DNA of 59,204 nt. Origin: Sphingobacterium lumbrici. Its GTDB lineage: Bacteria; Bacteroidota; Bacteroidia; Sphingobacteriales; Sphingobacteriaceae. The notes beneath the pieces are model-generated. The model ran no database searches and was not told the origin of the DNA. It saw only the letters and a program-made list of their open reading frames with translations. The translations under genes and the position numbers were made by a program. Below are positions 38,748 to 47,742 of this stretch, one piece after another. The DNA lies in the NCBI RefSeq assembly GCF_006476045.1, contig NZ_SRZY01000003.1:1-59204 (forward strand). Reading direction: 5' to 3'. Position 1 is the stretch's first letter, and each line of letters starts with the position of its first letter.

Positions 38748-39509
38748 ATGAAAATGAAGAAATTTATATTTAGCCTTTGCGCGATCACGGTAATCTTACT
38801 AAGTCCATCTTGTGAAAAGCCACTTGAAACCTATTCAGGAAAACCATCCATTTACTTTAACGAGGCGGCCAAAGCAGTGACTGCAATTAACCCTTTAAAG
38901 GATTCAACAATTGTTTCTTTTAGTTTGGCAAAATCAAGGGATTCGATCATTAACATGGTGATTGCCACCACGGGCGAATTGAGTACCCAAGAGAGACCTT
39001 ATAAATTAATGGTCAACCCAAATTCGACAGCAATCGCAGGTACACATTATGAGATCTTAACAGAAACCTTTTCAATTAAGAAAAATAAAGCCCTTGATAC
39101 CGTACAAATTAAAATTTTTAGAACGGTTGACATGCAAAGCCAAACCTTTTTACTCAGCTTTGACCTTCAAGACAATGATCAGTTTACTACAATGATGACT
39201 GATAAATTTGTCACTACCACAGGGATAACGCATTCTTATGTGAATTACAGATGGTTCCTCAACGATATCGTAAAAAAACCAGCGAGATGGCTGGATGCGT
39301 ATTTAGGAACGTTTTCTCGTAAAAAGCTCTTTTTAATGGTTGATGTATTGGGCGTAGACCCGGTTCGATTGGACAATGCTGTTGCCATTGCTGAGTTAGA
39401 TGCATACGGGAAATTTATGCAACGCTACTTAAACGAACAAAGAGCAGCAGGAAATAACATTTTAGAAGACGATGATTCGGTAATGATTATGGGGCCTTCT
39501 GCACAATAA
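38748..39509 (+). CDS. DUF4843-type surface lipoprotein
   Basis: 253 residues, with a lipoprotein signal ending LLSPSC-EKPL. The body shows FNEAAKAVTAINPLKDSTIVSFSL and IAGTHYEIL, typical of DUF4843 proteins, which are beta-rich and found downstream of SusCD. The C-terminal part (VKKPARWLDAYLGTFSRKK) also fits. An alternative ATG lies two codons later. It starts 13 bp after susD. Probably an accessory surface binder; molecular role unknown. Confidence 0.75.
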   Translation: MKMKKFIFSLCAITVILLSPSCEKPLETYSGKPSIYFNEAAKAVTAINPLKDSTIVSFSLAKSRDSIINMVIATTGELSTQERPYKLMVNPNSTAIAGTHYEILTETFSIKKNKALDTVQIKIFRTVDMQSQTFLLSFDLQDNDQFTTMMTDKFVTTTGITHSYVNYRWFLNDIVKKPARWLDAYLGTFSRKKLFLMVDVLGVDPVRLDNAVAIAELDAYGKFMQRYLNEQRAAGNNILEDDDSVMIMGPSAQ

Positions 39510-39521
39510 AAATTTAAAATC

Positions 39522-41051
39522 ATGACATCAAAAATATATCAATATATGATTATAGCATTCGTTGCTATAGTAACACTTGGTTCTTGCAAAAAAAAGGACC
39601 TTGGCAATTATGATTATACCGAAATTAACGAACTTTCGTCAATTGCCGATTTACCCGAAGAAGTAAATGCAGTTTACGGCAAGCCGCTATCTGTCAAACC
39701 AGTACTTAAGTTTAGTCAAGACCCCAATTTTGACGAATCAAAATACACCTACCAGTGGTATTATTTAGGCCCAAATGGATTAGGTGGTAATAAACTAATT
39801 ACTATCGCTACCACTAAAGATCTCAACATTACAACAGGTATTATATCAGGAAGCTATGATGCCTATTATGCGGTAACCGATAATGCAAGTGGGGTTAGAT
39901 ACCGTACCAAATTTAAGTTAAAGGTGGTCAACGAAATTAATGAAGGCTGGATCATGATGTGCGAGGTAGATAATGGATCAAGGGTTGACATCTTGTCGCT
40001 AAATTCCGAAGGCACTTTCGATGTAATTAAGGATCTATTAGAAACAACAGGTTCTCAACTTAAATTAGAAGGTAAGCCAAAAATGACGTACACCTACAAC
40101 ACTGGTTTAATGATTGGACCGGATGCCATTAGTTATGGTTTATATCTTGGAACGGATCAAGGAACTACTAAAGTAGAGCCAAATACGTTCAAATGGACCA
40201 ATACCATGCAGCTGAACTATGAAATGTTTGGCGAAATCCCAAATGGCTTTTACGCAGATGTAATGCAACAACGCGGTTTATTTATCTCGTATATGATTGG
40301 AAAGGGGAATGCCTACTTTTACAACAGATCGCAAAACATCTACTATTCGGCCCCTATCAATTACATTACAGCAGAGCAAAAAGGCTTTGAAGTAGCTCCG
40401 TTTATTGCCGGAGATCATGAAATTATAACAAATGCACATGCCATTTTTTATGACAAAACCAACAGACGATTTGTAAAACATACAGGTATCAATGCCACTT
40501 GTACAACGATCCCTGAACCAACTAGCGACCTCAAAAAGTTTAGTTTTAGTACGGGAATGGATTTAGACTATATGACCTGGGTTCCGTTTAATGGCGGCGA
40601 AGTGTTTAGCATTTTAAAAGATCCTAATTCATCCAAAAAATATTTGGCACGCTTTAATAGCTTCAGTAATTTACAATCGTACTACGATGAAATTTTAGGC
40701 GATGAAATAGCTAATGCCGAATTCTTTGCTGTTAGTCCCGACCTGGGTTACATCTTTTACACGGTGGGTAGCAAAGTATATGAGTACGATATGGTGTATA
40801 AAACTGCTAAACTCATGTTAAATTTAGATAACAAAAAAATCTCTTATCTCAATTTTTACAATTTTAAAGATTTCAATAAGTATAAGAGCTACAATAAACT
40901 AATGATAGGAACTTATGATCCGGCGCTACCAAGTGGCTCTGATGGAAGTTTAAGCATCTATACAGTGCCTCCGGTTAATGGCGATCTGGTATTGGATCAA
41001 TCGTACAGTGGCTTTGGAAGAGTGAAAAGTTTAACCTATAGAGAACGATAA
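39522..41051 (+). CDS. PKD-like family surface lipoprotein
   Basis: 509 residues, with a lipoprotein signal ending VTLGSC-KKKDLGNYDYTEIN. The N-terminal PKD-like domain has KYTYQWYYLGPNGLGG and YDAYYAVTDNASGVRYR near residues 75-130. The remaining ~370 residues look like a beta-propeller with YFYNRSQNIYYSAP- and YIFYTVGSKVYEYDM-like strands. This is the usual partner of DUF4843 genes in Bacteroidota transport loci. It is 12 bp after the preceding gene. Likely a ligand-binding protein on the cell surface. Confidence 0.78.
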   Translation: MTSKIYQYMIIAFVAIVTLGSCKKKDLGNYDYTEINELSSIADLPEEVNAVYGKPLSVKPVLKFSQDPNFDESKYTYQWYYLGPNGLGGNKLITIATTKDLNITTGIISGSYDAYYAVTDNASGVRYRTKFKLKVVNEINEGWIMMCEVDNGSRVDILSLNSEGTFDVIKDLLETTGSQLKLEGKPKMTYTYNTGLMIGPDAISYGLYLGTDQGTTKVEPNTFKWTNTMQLNYEMFGEIPNGFYADVMQQRGLFISYMIGKGNAYFYNRSQNIYYSAPINYITAEQKGFEVAPFIAGDHEIITNAHAIFYDKTNRRFVKHTGINATCTTIPEPTSDLKKFSFSTGMDLDYMTWVPFNGGEVFSILKDPNSSKKYLARFNSFSNLQSYYDEILGDEIANAEFFAVSPDLGYIFYTVGSKVYEYDMVYKTAKLMLNLDNKKISYLNFYNFKDFNKYKSYNKLMIGTYDPALPSGSDGSLSIYTVPPVNGDLVLDQSYSGFGRVKSLTYRER

Positions 41052-41113
41052 CCTATATAACAACGTATAGTATCGAACAAAATTATTGGTTTACAGTTTT
41101 AAAAAATAAACAG

Positions 41114-42454
41114 ATGAAAAAAATAATTGTATTATTTCTGGTTATGCTACTCGGCAAAGCTACATTTGCACAGCAGCCCAGTAATATCAATGGAACGACA
41201 GATCCCAACACCGTAAAAAAAGTAAGTTTGGGTAAAGTGCTCAACGGCCACATCGTAGAAATCGGGACTTCTATACCCGACAGTTTAGGCCGTTTTGCTT
41301 TTCGATTTACCCCGGAATATGAGGGACTGTACACCCTGACAATGGGTAATACCAACAGTACATTAAGCGTCCTTCGCTTTTACTTCAAAGGGAATGACGA
41401 CCTTAATCTTACCGTAACGCCTACCTTTTATGAACTGGTCGGTAAAAACAGTAAAGAAAACCAAACCTTATACCAATGGGATCTGCTTGCGAAGGATATG
41501 CGGGAAAAAGGTCTTACACCGGGAGGAATGTCCACCTATGTTGATTTCTTCCCCGAGGTGGAGGCAATGAAAGTCAAGCTCGATGGTATGAAGGCCAAAG
41601 CGAAGACAGGAAACAATCGGTTTGACACATTTTTTGTAAAGCTGGTGGATTATGATGTTGCATTCTATGCCATTTCCTATTTGTATATGCCACGCACGGT
41701 ACACCCCGGTGCTGAAGAGATGAGCGATTATTACACAACTTTCCAAGCGGATAACTTTTTAACACCGGATTTGCTACGCTTTCCGTATGGCGATCGTCTT
41801 TTGCCCATTCTGATGTATAGAAAAATAGATTTTAAGGATAAGCCGACTCTGGCGGATCAAGTCAATGCAATTCCGGCAGATGTGCTTAAAGGTCAGTATA
41901 TATTACAATACATGGATCGTACACGTTCGTACAGCGATTATATTGCGTTGAACGACGAATATGCCAAGTACCTGACATTGCCCGAACAAATCGAAAGAGC
42001 AAACGCGGTGGCAACAAAACTGGTTGATACCAAAGAAGGGACGAAGGCTTTTAATTTTAATTACCCTGACTTAAGTGGCAAAAATATTTCATTGGCTGAT
42101 CTTAAAGGTAAGGTTGTGGTCGTCGATGTATGGGCGACATGGTGTGGTCCCTGTAAAGCCGAAGAACCGCATTGGGAGAAATTGAATGAAGAATTCGAAG
42201 ACAAGGATGTTGTTTTTGTGGGCGTATCGGTTGATCAGGACAAAAAAGCCTGGGAAAAGTATGTTCCGGAAAAGAACCTGAAAGGCATACAACTTCATGC
42301 CGGATCGGACAATGATCTTTCCAAAGCTTATAAAATAACAGGGATCCCACGCTATTTAGTCATTGATAAAGCCGGGAACATCATTACCCCGGATAGTCCA
42401 AGACCAAGTGACCCAAAGCTGAAAGAGTTATTGAATACCTGGCTAGCGAAGTAA
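41114..42454 (+). CDS. TlpA-like thiol-disulfide oxidoreductase
   Basis: 446 residues, with a signal peptide (MKKIIVLFLVMLLGKATFAQQ). The N-terminal ~300 residues are a helical and beta region of unknown function. The C-terminal ~140 residues form a TlpA/AhpC-type thioredoxin domain: ISLADLKGKVVVVDVWATW then CGPCKAEEPHW (active site CGPC near residue 345), followed by TGIPRYLVIDKAG. Family knowledge: SusCD-DUF4843-PKD loci often end with such a redoxin. It probably maintains cysteines of proteins or substrates in the periplasm. A 62-bp gap separates it from the preceding gene, and base composition returns toward typical. Confidence 0.88.
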   Translation: MKKIIVLFLVMLLGKATFAQQPSNINGTTDPNTVKKVSLGKVLNGHIVEIGTSIPDSLGRFAFRFTPEYEGLYTLTMGNTNSTLSVLRFYFKGNDDLNLTVTPTFYELVGKNSKENQTLYQWDLLAKDMREKGLTPGGMSTYVDFFPEVEAMKVKLDGMKAKAKTGNNRFDTFFVKLVDYDVAFYAISYLYMPRTVHPGAEEMSDYYTTFQADNFLTPDLLRFPYGDRLLPILMYRKIDFKDKPTLADQVNAIPADVLKGQYILQYMDRTRSYSDYIALNDEYAKYLTLPEQIERANAVATKLVDTKEGTKAFNFNYPDLSGKNISLADLKGKVVVVDVWATWCGPCKAEEPHWEKLNEEFEDKDVVFVGVSVDQDKKAWEKYVPEKNLKGIQLHAGSDNDLSKAYKITGIPRYLVIDKAGNIITPDSPRPSDPKLKELLNTWLAK

Positions 42455-42457
42455 CCA

Positions 42458-42494
42458 ATCATTGCCCACGGTGTTTTTTGCCGTGGGCAATGAT
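42458..42494 (+). terminator. Hairpin after the SusCD operon
   Basis: ATCATTGCCCACGG (42458-42471) pairs perfectly with 42481-42494. The loop contains six T residues and the stem is followed by A residues, so termination is likely but the U-tract is not classical. Confidence 0.7.
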
Positions 42495-42508
42495 AAAAAA
42501 GATCTGTT

Positions 42509-42649
42509 ATGAAAACCGTTATTATCTTTAACTCCTCTTCTTTTGGGGATTATTTGACCCCTGATGGATTAAAAGATTCTTTTACTTGTGAACACACAGT
42601 AAGTTACCTAAGTTTGCAAAAAAACCTTCATGATATCTTCTTCGTGTAA
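42509..42649 (+). CDS. Possible 46-residue ORF
   Basis: ATG at 42509 opens a frame starting MKTVIIFNSSSFG and ending in HDIFFV. The opening superficially resembles DsrE/YedF-type sulfur-relay proteins, but the rest does not continue the family. It may be a decayed fragment or chance. It lies between a terminator-like hairpin and the FUSC gene. Confidence 0.2.
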   Translation: MKTVIIFNSSSFGDYLTPDGLKDSFTCEHTVSYLSLQKNLHDIFFV

Positions 42650-42721
42650 CACCCACATCTAATGAAAATATCGTGAAAGTTTTTGATAGCCATGGAACAC
42701 AAACACTTTCAGAAAAAATAG

Positions 42722-44707
42722 ATGCGGAATTTTAAATCTATTTCTCAACGTATTTTCCAGCTTATTTCCGGAGAAAACAGCGGCGATGCCCTGCGCAACG
42801 TTTTAACCAGCATTGTACCGAGTATAGTAATCTTCTATTGGGGTTATCTGGATATTGCGATCACTGTAGGTGTAGGTGCTTTGTTGTCCTCATTGACAGA
42901 TCTGCCGGGCAATCGCAGAGATAAATGGAAATCTGCTCTATGGTGTATTCCCTTGTTTTTTATATCGTCGATTGCTACTGCCTACGCTATTTCCTCACCT
43001 TGGCTCCTCCTGCCCTTACTTATCATAGCAGCTTTTGCCTGTACGATGTTGTCGATATTCGGTTCGCGGATCGGAATCATCGGAACGATGATGCTTATTC
43101 TAATCAGTTTTATTATCGGCTTATGGCCTTCGAACCCCATCCCCTTTAGCCTGGAGATCACTGCAGGAACGATGTGGTACTATCTGGTTAGCATCGTTCA
43201 GGTCTGCATTTCTCCGTTCCGTTCACTACGGCATGCAATGTCTGATGGTTTTCGGAGTATGTCGGCGTTACTTCGCGCGAAAGCGCTCTGCTACGATGAG
43301 CAGATTCCGATAGAGACAGCATACAGGGAGCTAGGCAGACTCCATATACAAGTAAGTGAACAACAGGAAGCGATGCGATTTCTACTCCTCCGGGAAAAGA
43401 ACCTGATGAATGTTGAAGAGGGAAAGTTTTGGCTCAATCAGGTATATGAATTAATCGATCTATATGAGCTATTAACGGCAATAGACCACGACTACGAGTT
43501 GATCCGCAACACCTTAGCGCCAATAGAGGCACTTGAATCTATCCGGAAATTAATCATACAACTAGCAGAGGAAGTAAATTCTCTTGCTAAAAATCACAAG
43601 AATTATCCGTACAACGCTCCAAACAAAAGACCTATCGATGACGAGTTACAGCGACTTATTGCGATTCGAGATCGACAGAATGGACAAACTGCGGCCATTT
43701 TAGATGCTACAATTGGTAACATCCGATCCATTCTTGATTTTATCCAGCAGATCCGCACGGCATTTAACGTCGATATAAGCCGTCGAAATGTAGTCAAAGA
43801 GAACGAATATCAGCACTTCATATCCTTACCTCCCAAAGGTTGGAAAGCTGTAAAAAAACAACTTACCTTCCGTTCTACTGTGTTCCCGTTTGCATTGCGG
43901 CTAGCGGTATTATTTGGTTTAGGTGGACTTGTTGGCTTGGCCTTGCCTGAATACAGATATACCTACTGGGTTCTATTAACCATTGCTATTGTAGCCAGAC
44001 CCGGTTTTGCGACTACGCAAAAACGCAACTATCAACGTATAACCGGCACACTAACCGGCATTCTATTAGGAATACTCTTATTATATACGATATCTGACGT
44101 AGCTGTCCTGCTCCTCGTTGCTGCCATTTGTCTTTACGGCTTTTTCTTATTTAACAGACCCAACTACCTCATTAGCGTAATATTTGTTACTGCTGCCATT
44201 GTAATTGCATTAAACAGCTACGACGGAAATATTGAAGATATTTTAGGTAGTCGAATCGTGTTTACATTAATTGGATCGCTATTGGCTACAATCGGCTATT
44301 TTTTTATCCCCATACGACAAAATAAAGGAATGTTGAACTTAGCCGGGACTGTGACACGCACCAACAAAGCATATTTTCAAATCGTAGCAGCACAACTAAA
44401 AGCACATACGTTCGACATGTACACGATTCGTCTGGCCCGAAAAGAGGCGCAGACAGCGTTAGCTTCTTTTTCTGACACGATGAACCAATTACAGAAGGAA
44501 CCCGGAAATAAAAAGAAAGACTGGTCGAATGTAAACAAATTCCACGCGTTGGCTTATCGGATTAATTCGTTAATAATAGGTCTTTCCATGTACATTACAC
44601 CGCAGAAGCAATCCATCCTGGCATCGCAACAACTTGAAGATCGTTTGATAGACCTCGATAAACTGTTAACCCAACTGAATGACTTATCCGATTCTTGGGA
44701 AATATGA
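42722..44707 (+). CDS. FUSC family inner-membrane protein (YccS/aromatic-acid-exporter-like)
   Basis: 661 residues with two membrane domains separated by a long helical cytoplasmic region. The first helices lie at ~30-165 (IVPSIVIFYWGYLDIAITV, WLLLPLLIIAAFACTMLSIF, GIIGTMMLILISFIIGLW). The central region runs ~170-380 with coiled-coil character. The second helix bundle lies at ~388-525 (FALRLAVLFGLGGLVGLALP, RITGTLTGILLGILLLY). Family knowledge: FUSC proteins resemble efflux components for aromatic acids or similar compounds. Substrate unknown; no membrane-fusion partner is adjacent. Confidence 0.85.
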   Translation: MRNFKSISQRIFQLISGENSGDALRNVLTSIVPSIVIFYWGYLDIAITVGVGALLSSLTDLPGNRRDKWKSALWCIPLFFISSIATAYAISSPWLLLPLLIIAAFACTMLSIFGSRIGIIGTMMLILISFIIGLWPSNPIPFSLEITAGTMWYYLVSIVQVCISPFRSLRHAMSDGFRSMSALLRAKALCYDEQIPIETAYRELGRLHIQVSEQQEAMRFLLLREKNLMNVEEGKFWLNQVYELIDLYELLTAIDHDYELIRNTLAPIEALESIRKLIIQLAEEVNSLAKNHKNYPYNAPNKRPIDDELQRLIAIRDRQNGQTAAILDATIGNIRSILDFIQQIRTAFNVDISRRNVVKENEYQHFISLPPKGWKAVKKQLTFRSTVFPFALRLAVLFGLGGLVGLALPEYRYTYWVLLTIAIVARPGFATTQKRNYQRITGTLTGILLGILLLYTISDVAVLLLVAAICLYGFFLFNRPNYLISVIFVTAAIVIALNSYDGNIEDILGSRIVFTLIGSLLATIGYFFIPIRQNKGMLNLAGTVTRTNKAYFQIVAAQLKAHTFDMYTIRLARKEAQTALASFSDTMNQLQKEPGNKKKDWSNVNKFHALAYRINSLIIGLSMYITPQKQSILASQQLEDRLIDLDKLLTQLNDLSDSWEI

Positions 44708-44835
44708 CATACTTAAGTAGCATTATTGTGACAAAAAATTCAAGCAAACGATTGATTTTATAAAATTCTCTTTACATGAAGAAATCTCTCTGCCTGGAAC
44801 ATTATCTTTATGAAAGACAACCCAAATAAATCAAA

Positions 44836-46050
44836 ATGAAAGAAAACCTAAGTAAAGAAAACAGAAGATCTTTTCTTCTAAAAAGCAGTATTGCCATAGG
44901 CGGATTAGCACTCCTGAATCCATCGAAAGCGGTGAGTGCATCATCGGATAACCAAGATCAGGTGTTTAAAATTATTGCAGGCCCATATCTACAAACAAAT
45001 TTCGGGAATAGTATTGCTATCTTGTGGATTACCAATAACAATGCCTCTAGCTGGGTGGAATATGGCGAATCACCCGATAGTCTTACGCACAAGGCCTTTG
45101 GAAAAAGTGAATTGGGTTTAAAACCTGCAGAACGTTTAAACAACGTGAAGATCAGCAACCTAAAACCCGGGGTAACCTATTACTATAAAATAGCATCGAA
45201 AGAAATAAAAAACTTCCAACCGTACAAAGTTACCTACGGAGAGACAGTCTATAGCAACACCGAAAGCTTTATCAATCCAAATACATCCAAAGAGGAGGTG
45301 TCGTTTGTCGTGCTGAATGATATTCACGACAGACCTCAGTCCATAGTTCATCTACTTGACATGGACAAGGGCAACAAGCGCGACTTTGTGTTTTTTAATG
45401 GCGATATATTTGACTACCAAACAGATGAAAAACAGATTATAGAGCATTTTCTGCAACCGTGTACCGATTCTTTTGCAAAGAACATCCCATTTTTGTTCGT
45501 AAGGGGCAATCATGAAACCCGGGGTAAATTTGCGCGGGAATTTCCGAATTACTTTGACCAAGTAGGATATGCCGCATTCACGTTGGGGCCGGTCAGATTT
45601 GTTATTATTGACTCTGGTGAAGATAAAGAAGATACGCATCCTGTATATGCAGATATTGTCGATTTTGACCAGTATCGCATCCAGCAGGCCGCTTTGCTAG
45701 AGGAGGAAATACAGTCAAAAGAATTTAAAAATGCCCCTTTTCGTATCGTGATGATGCACATCCCTCCCCGCTACTCCGGAGATGCACATGGACCAACACA
45801 TTGTACTGAATTATTTGAACCAATACTGAATAAAGGAAAAGTCGATTTGGTACTAAGCGGTCACACACATCAGTACAAAATTCATAACCCGGATAAAACA
45901 TCTAACAATTATCCCATTATCATCGGAGGAGGGCCTCGGGATGGATCAAGAACGTTAACACGAATCCACGCGACTAAAAAAGAGATCCAGGTCAGCATGC
46001 TTGATGATTCGGGAAAAGAAGTTGGTCGTTATGTTGCATCAAGAAAATAA
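44836..46050 (+). CDS. Tat-exported purple-acid-phosphatase-like metallophosphoesterase
   Basis: 404 residues, starting with a twin-arginine signal (NRRSFLLKSSIAIGGLALL). A fibronectin-like N-terminal domain at ~50-150 has ITNNNASSWVEYG and PGVTYYYKIAS. The calcineurin-like phosphoesterase domain follows with all metal-binding blocks: LNDIHD, FNGDIFD, VRGNHETRG, MMHIPP and SGHTHQYK. It probably hydrolyses phosphomonoesters or diesters in the periplasm, using two metal ions loaded before export. It is 20 bp upstream of the DUF6528 gene, so the two are likely co-expressed. Substrate not predictable. Confidence 0.9.
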   Translation: MKENLSKENRRSFLLKSSIAIGGLALLNPSKAVSASSDNQDQVFKIIAGPYLQTNFGNSIAILWITNNNASSWVEYGESPDSLTHKAFGKSELGLKPAERLNNVKISNLKPGVTYYYKIASKEIKNFQPYKVTYGETVYSNTESFINPNTSKEEVSFVVLNDIHDRPQSIVHLLDMDKGNKRDFVFFNGDIFDYQTDEKQIIEHFLQPCTDSFAKNIPFLFVRGNHETRGKFAREFPNYFDQVGYAAFTLGPVRFVIIDSGEDKEDTHPVYADIVDFDQYRIQQAALLEEEIQSKEFKNAPFRIVMMHIPPRYSGDAHGPTHCTELFEPILNKGKVDLVLSGHTHQYKIHNPDKTSNNYPIIIGGGPRDGSRTLTRIHATKKEIQVSMLDDSGKEVGRYVASRK

Positions 46051-46070
46051 TATTTTAAAGCACTTATGTT

Positions 46071-46958
46071 ATGCGTATAATCATTTTTCTGTTACTCTTC
46101 CCTGCCAGTCTATTTGCTCAAAGGAGCAACATACTTCAAAAAGATTACCTCATCGCCTGTGGTGACAACAAAGTTATTATCATTGACCCTGCGAAATCTA
46201 CAGAAGCCTCCCCATTTATTGTATGGCAATGGAGTGTAGCAGAAGCTACAGATTTACCTGTTGCATACCACAAATTGATGGCAACGCTTGACGAATGCAA
46301 ACCCGTCATGCAAAATAAAAAACTATTGCTTACATCCTCCGGAGGAGCGACGATTTTGCTGGACATCGACTCAAAAAAAGTAACATTTTATGGGCGGACT
46401 CCAATGGCACATTCAGCAGATGTTCTACCTCAAAATCGAATTGCTGTCGCTAATTCAACGCACCCGGCAGGCAACAGTTTAGAAATATACGACATCAATA
46501 TGCCTGAAAAAGTGATTTTTAAAGATTCACTTTACTCAGGGCACGGTGTTGTGTGGAATGAAAAGAAAAATCTATTGTATGTACTCGGTCACAGCGTACT
46601 AAAAGCATACGCATTAAAAGAGTGGAAAAGTGTAAATCCAAAACTTAAATTGGTGAAACAATGGACATTACCCGATGAGGGGGGACACGATTTATATATG
46701 ATAGACCCAAATAACTTTATCGTATCTACACACCACAATGTCTTCAGATTCAATACCAAGAAGGAAACATTTGATGTTTTCATGCCTTTGGCAGACAAAC
46801 ATAATATAAAGTCTGTAAACTATGATCAAAAGACGAATAGACTGGTCTATACAATAGCCGAGAAAAGCTGGTGGACGAATCATATCTATTCTACACAGCC
46901 CGATATGCGGGTGCATATTCCAGATATTAAATTATACAAAGTAAGGGTTGTAAGATAA
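46071..46958 (+). CDS. DUF6528-like secreted beta-propeller protein
   Basis: 295 residues, with a signal peptide (IIIFLLLFPASLFAQ). The body has repeated propeller-like strands (YLIACGDNKVIIIDPAK, NRIAVANSTHPAGNSLEIYD, NLLYVLGHSVLKAYAL, FIVSTHHNVFRFNTK). It matches my recollection of the DUF6528 family, whose function is not established. It follows the phosphoesterase by 20 bp and may bind the same substrate or a product (inference). Confidence 0.7.
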   Translation: MRIIIFLLLFPASLFAQRSNILQKDYLIACGDNKVIIIDPAKSTEASPFIVWQWSVAEATDLPVAYHKLMATLDECKPVMQNKKLLLTSSGGATILLDIDSKKVTFYGRTPMAHSADVLPQNRIAVANSTHPAGNSLEIYDINMPEKVIFKDSLYSGHGVVWNEKKNLLYVLGHSVLKAYALKEWKSVNPKLKLVKQWTLPDEGGHDLYMIDPNNFIVSTHHNVFRFNTKKETFDVFMPLADKHNIKSVNYDQKTNRLVYTIAEKSWWTNHIYSTQPDMRVHIPDIKLYKVRVVR

Positions 46959-47098
46959 GAGATTTCAACAAAATAACAACAAAAAACCTGACCTTCAAGG
47001 ATGCCACTTACGGTGATTTGGAAAGAATCAGTTTAAAAATTTTAGGGAAAAGGATTGCATAACGCTTTTAAAACGTTTATTGTTTTAAAAAGTTTAAT
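46959..47098. other. Intergenic stretch after the DUF6528 gene
   Basis: A- and T-rich sequence with no gene and no convincing terminator. It ends where the repeat element starting near 47099 begins. Confidence 0.4.
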
Positions 47099-47594
47099 GA
47101 AGGATTAATTTAGTCTATTTTTTGAGGTTTGCCCCTCTCATTACCTTTCCGCCACTAGCCGTGGCAGGGCTCCTTCTTTCTCCTTGACGAGAAAGAAGCA
47201 AAGAGTCAAGGCTGATACCGTATTTGTCGTTCCGGCTACGCGATGATGCAGTGCGCAGCTCTTAGGCCTCCACCGCTCCGTCCCAAAGCAAAGGCTGAGA
47301 CCTGCTTGGAAAGTACAAACTCGAACCTTTCTGCAGCACATCATCTGCTGCCTGCACGTCCAAATCCGCTAAGGCCGTCTTTTTTCAATTCAGCTGAAGT
47401 ATTATAATAATCATATAACAATGCACTATCCTTACATACCCGACAAATGTCGCCTTAGCGGGTCGACAATAGCAGGAATGGTGAACCGTCTTGTCGAGCC
47501 GGTACAGCGACACGGTTTTGCGTCCTTTTGACAAGACAAAAGGACGAGCCAGTCGCGGCTTGAGCGACAAAGAAATTGACTAAGAGAATCCTTC
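47099..47594. mobile_element. MITE-like dispersed element, copy 2
   Basis: Terminal inverted repeats are GAAGGATTAATTTAGTC (47099-47115) and GACTAAGAGAATCCTTC (47578-47594), 14 of 17 matching. The ~240-bp block 47139-47378 is nearly identical to the reverse complement of 23896-24136. The half at 47424-47559 matches 18529-18666 and reversed 23701-23851. Hairpins are 47173-47198 (CTTCTTTCTC, loop CTTGAC, GAGAAAGAAG) and 47521-47546 (CGTCCTTTTG, loop ACAAGA, CAAAAGGACG). The short overlapping frames inside are not credible genes. Confidence 0.8.
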
Positions 47595-47710
47595 GTTTTT
47601 ATTATACCCCTACCTTTTAAACCACTCCCCAAAACAACATCCGTAAAAACCTCATTTATCAAATGGATATCAAAAAAGTAATCTTCACGCATTAGCAAGT
47701 ATATTTTTTT

Positions 47711-47718
47711 TAGCTTTG
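47711..47718 (+). promoter_or_regulatory. -7 element (TAGCTTTG) of the lipoprotein-gap-GNAT operon
   Basis: TAGCTTTG matches TAnnTTTG 25 bp upstream of the ATG at 47743. The alternative TTG start at 47716 would fall inside this promoter, which supports 47743 as the true start. Confidence 0.5.
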
Positions 47719-47742
47719 CTTAAATTTCAACACCATATTCTC

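Noticed and set aside
47141..47344. 67-codon minus-strand frame in the repeat element (LCFGTERWRPK region)
   Set aside because: It lies in the repeated non-coding block and has no fold or partner; similarity between copies reflects the repeat, not protein selection.
47385..47698. Minus-strand frames of 61 and 88 codons over 47.4-47.7 kb
   Set aside because: They overlap each other and the hairpin element and extend toward the lipoprotein promoter.
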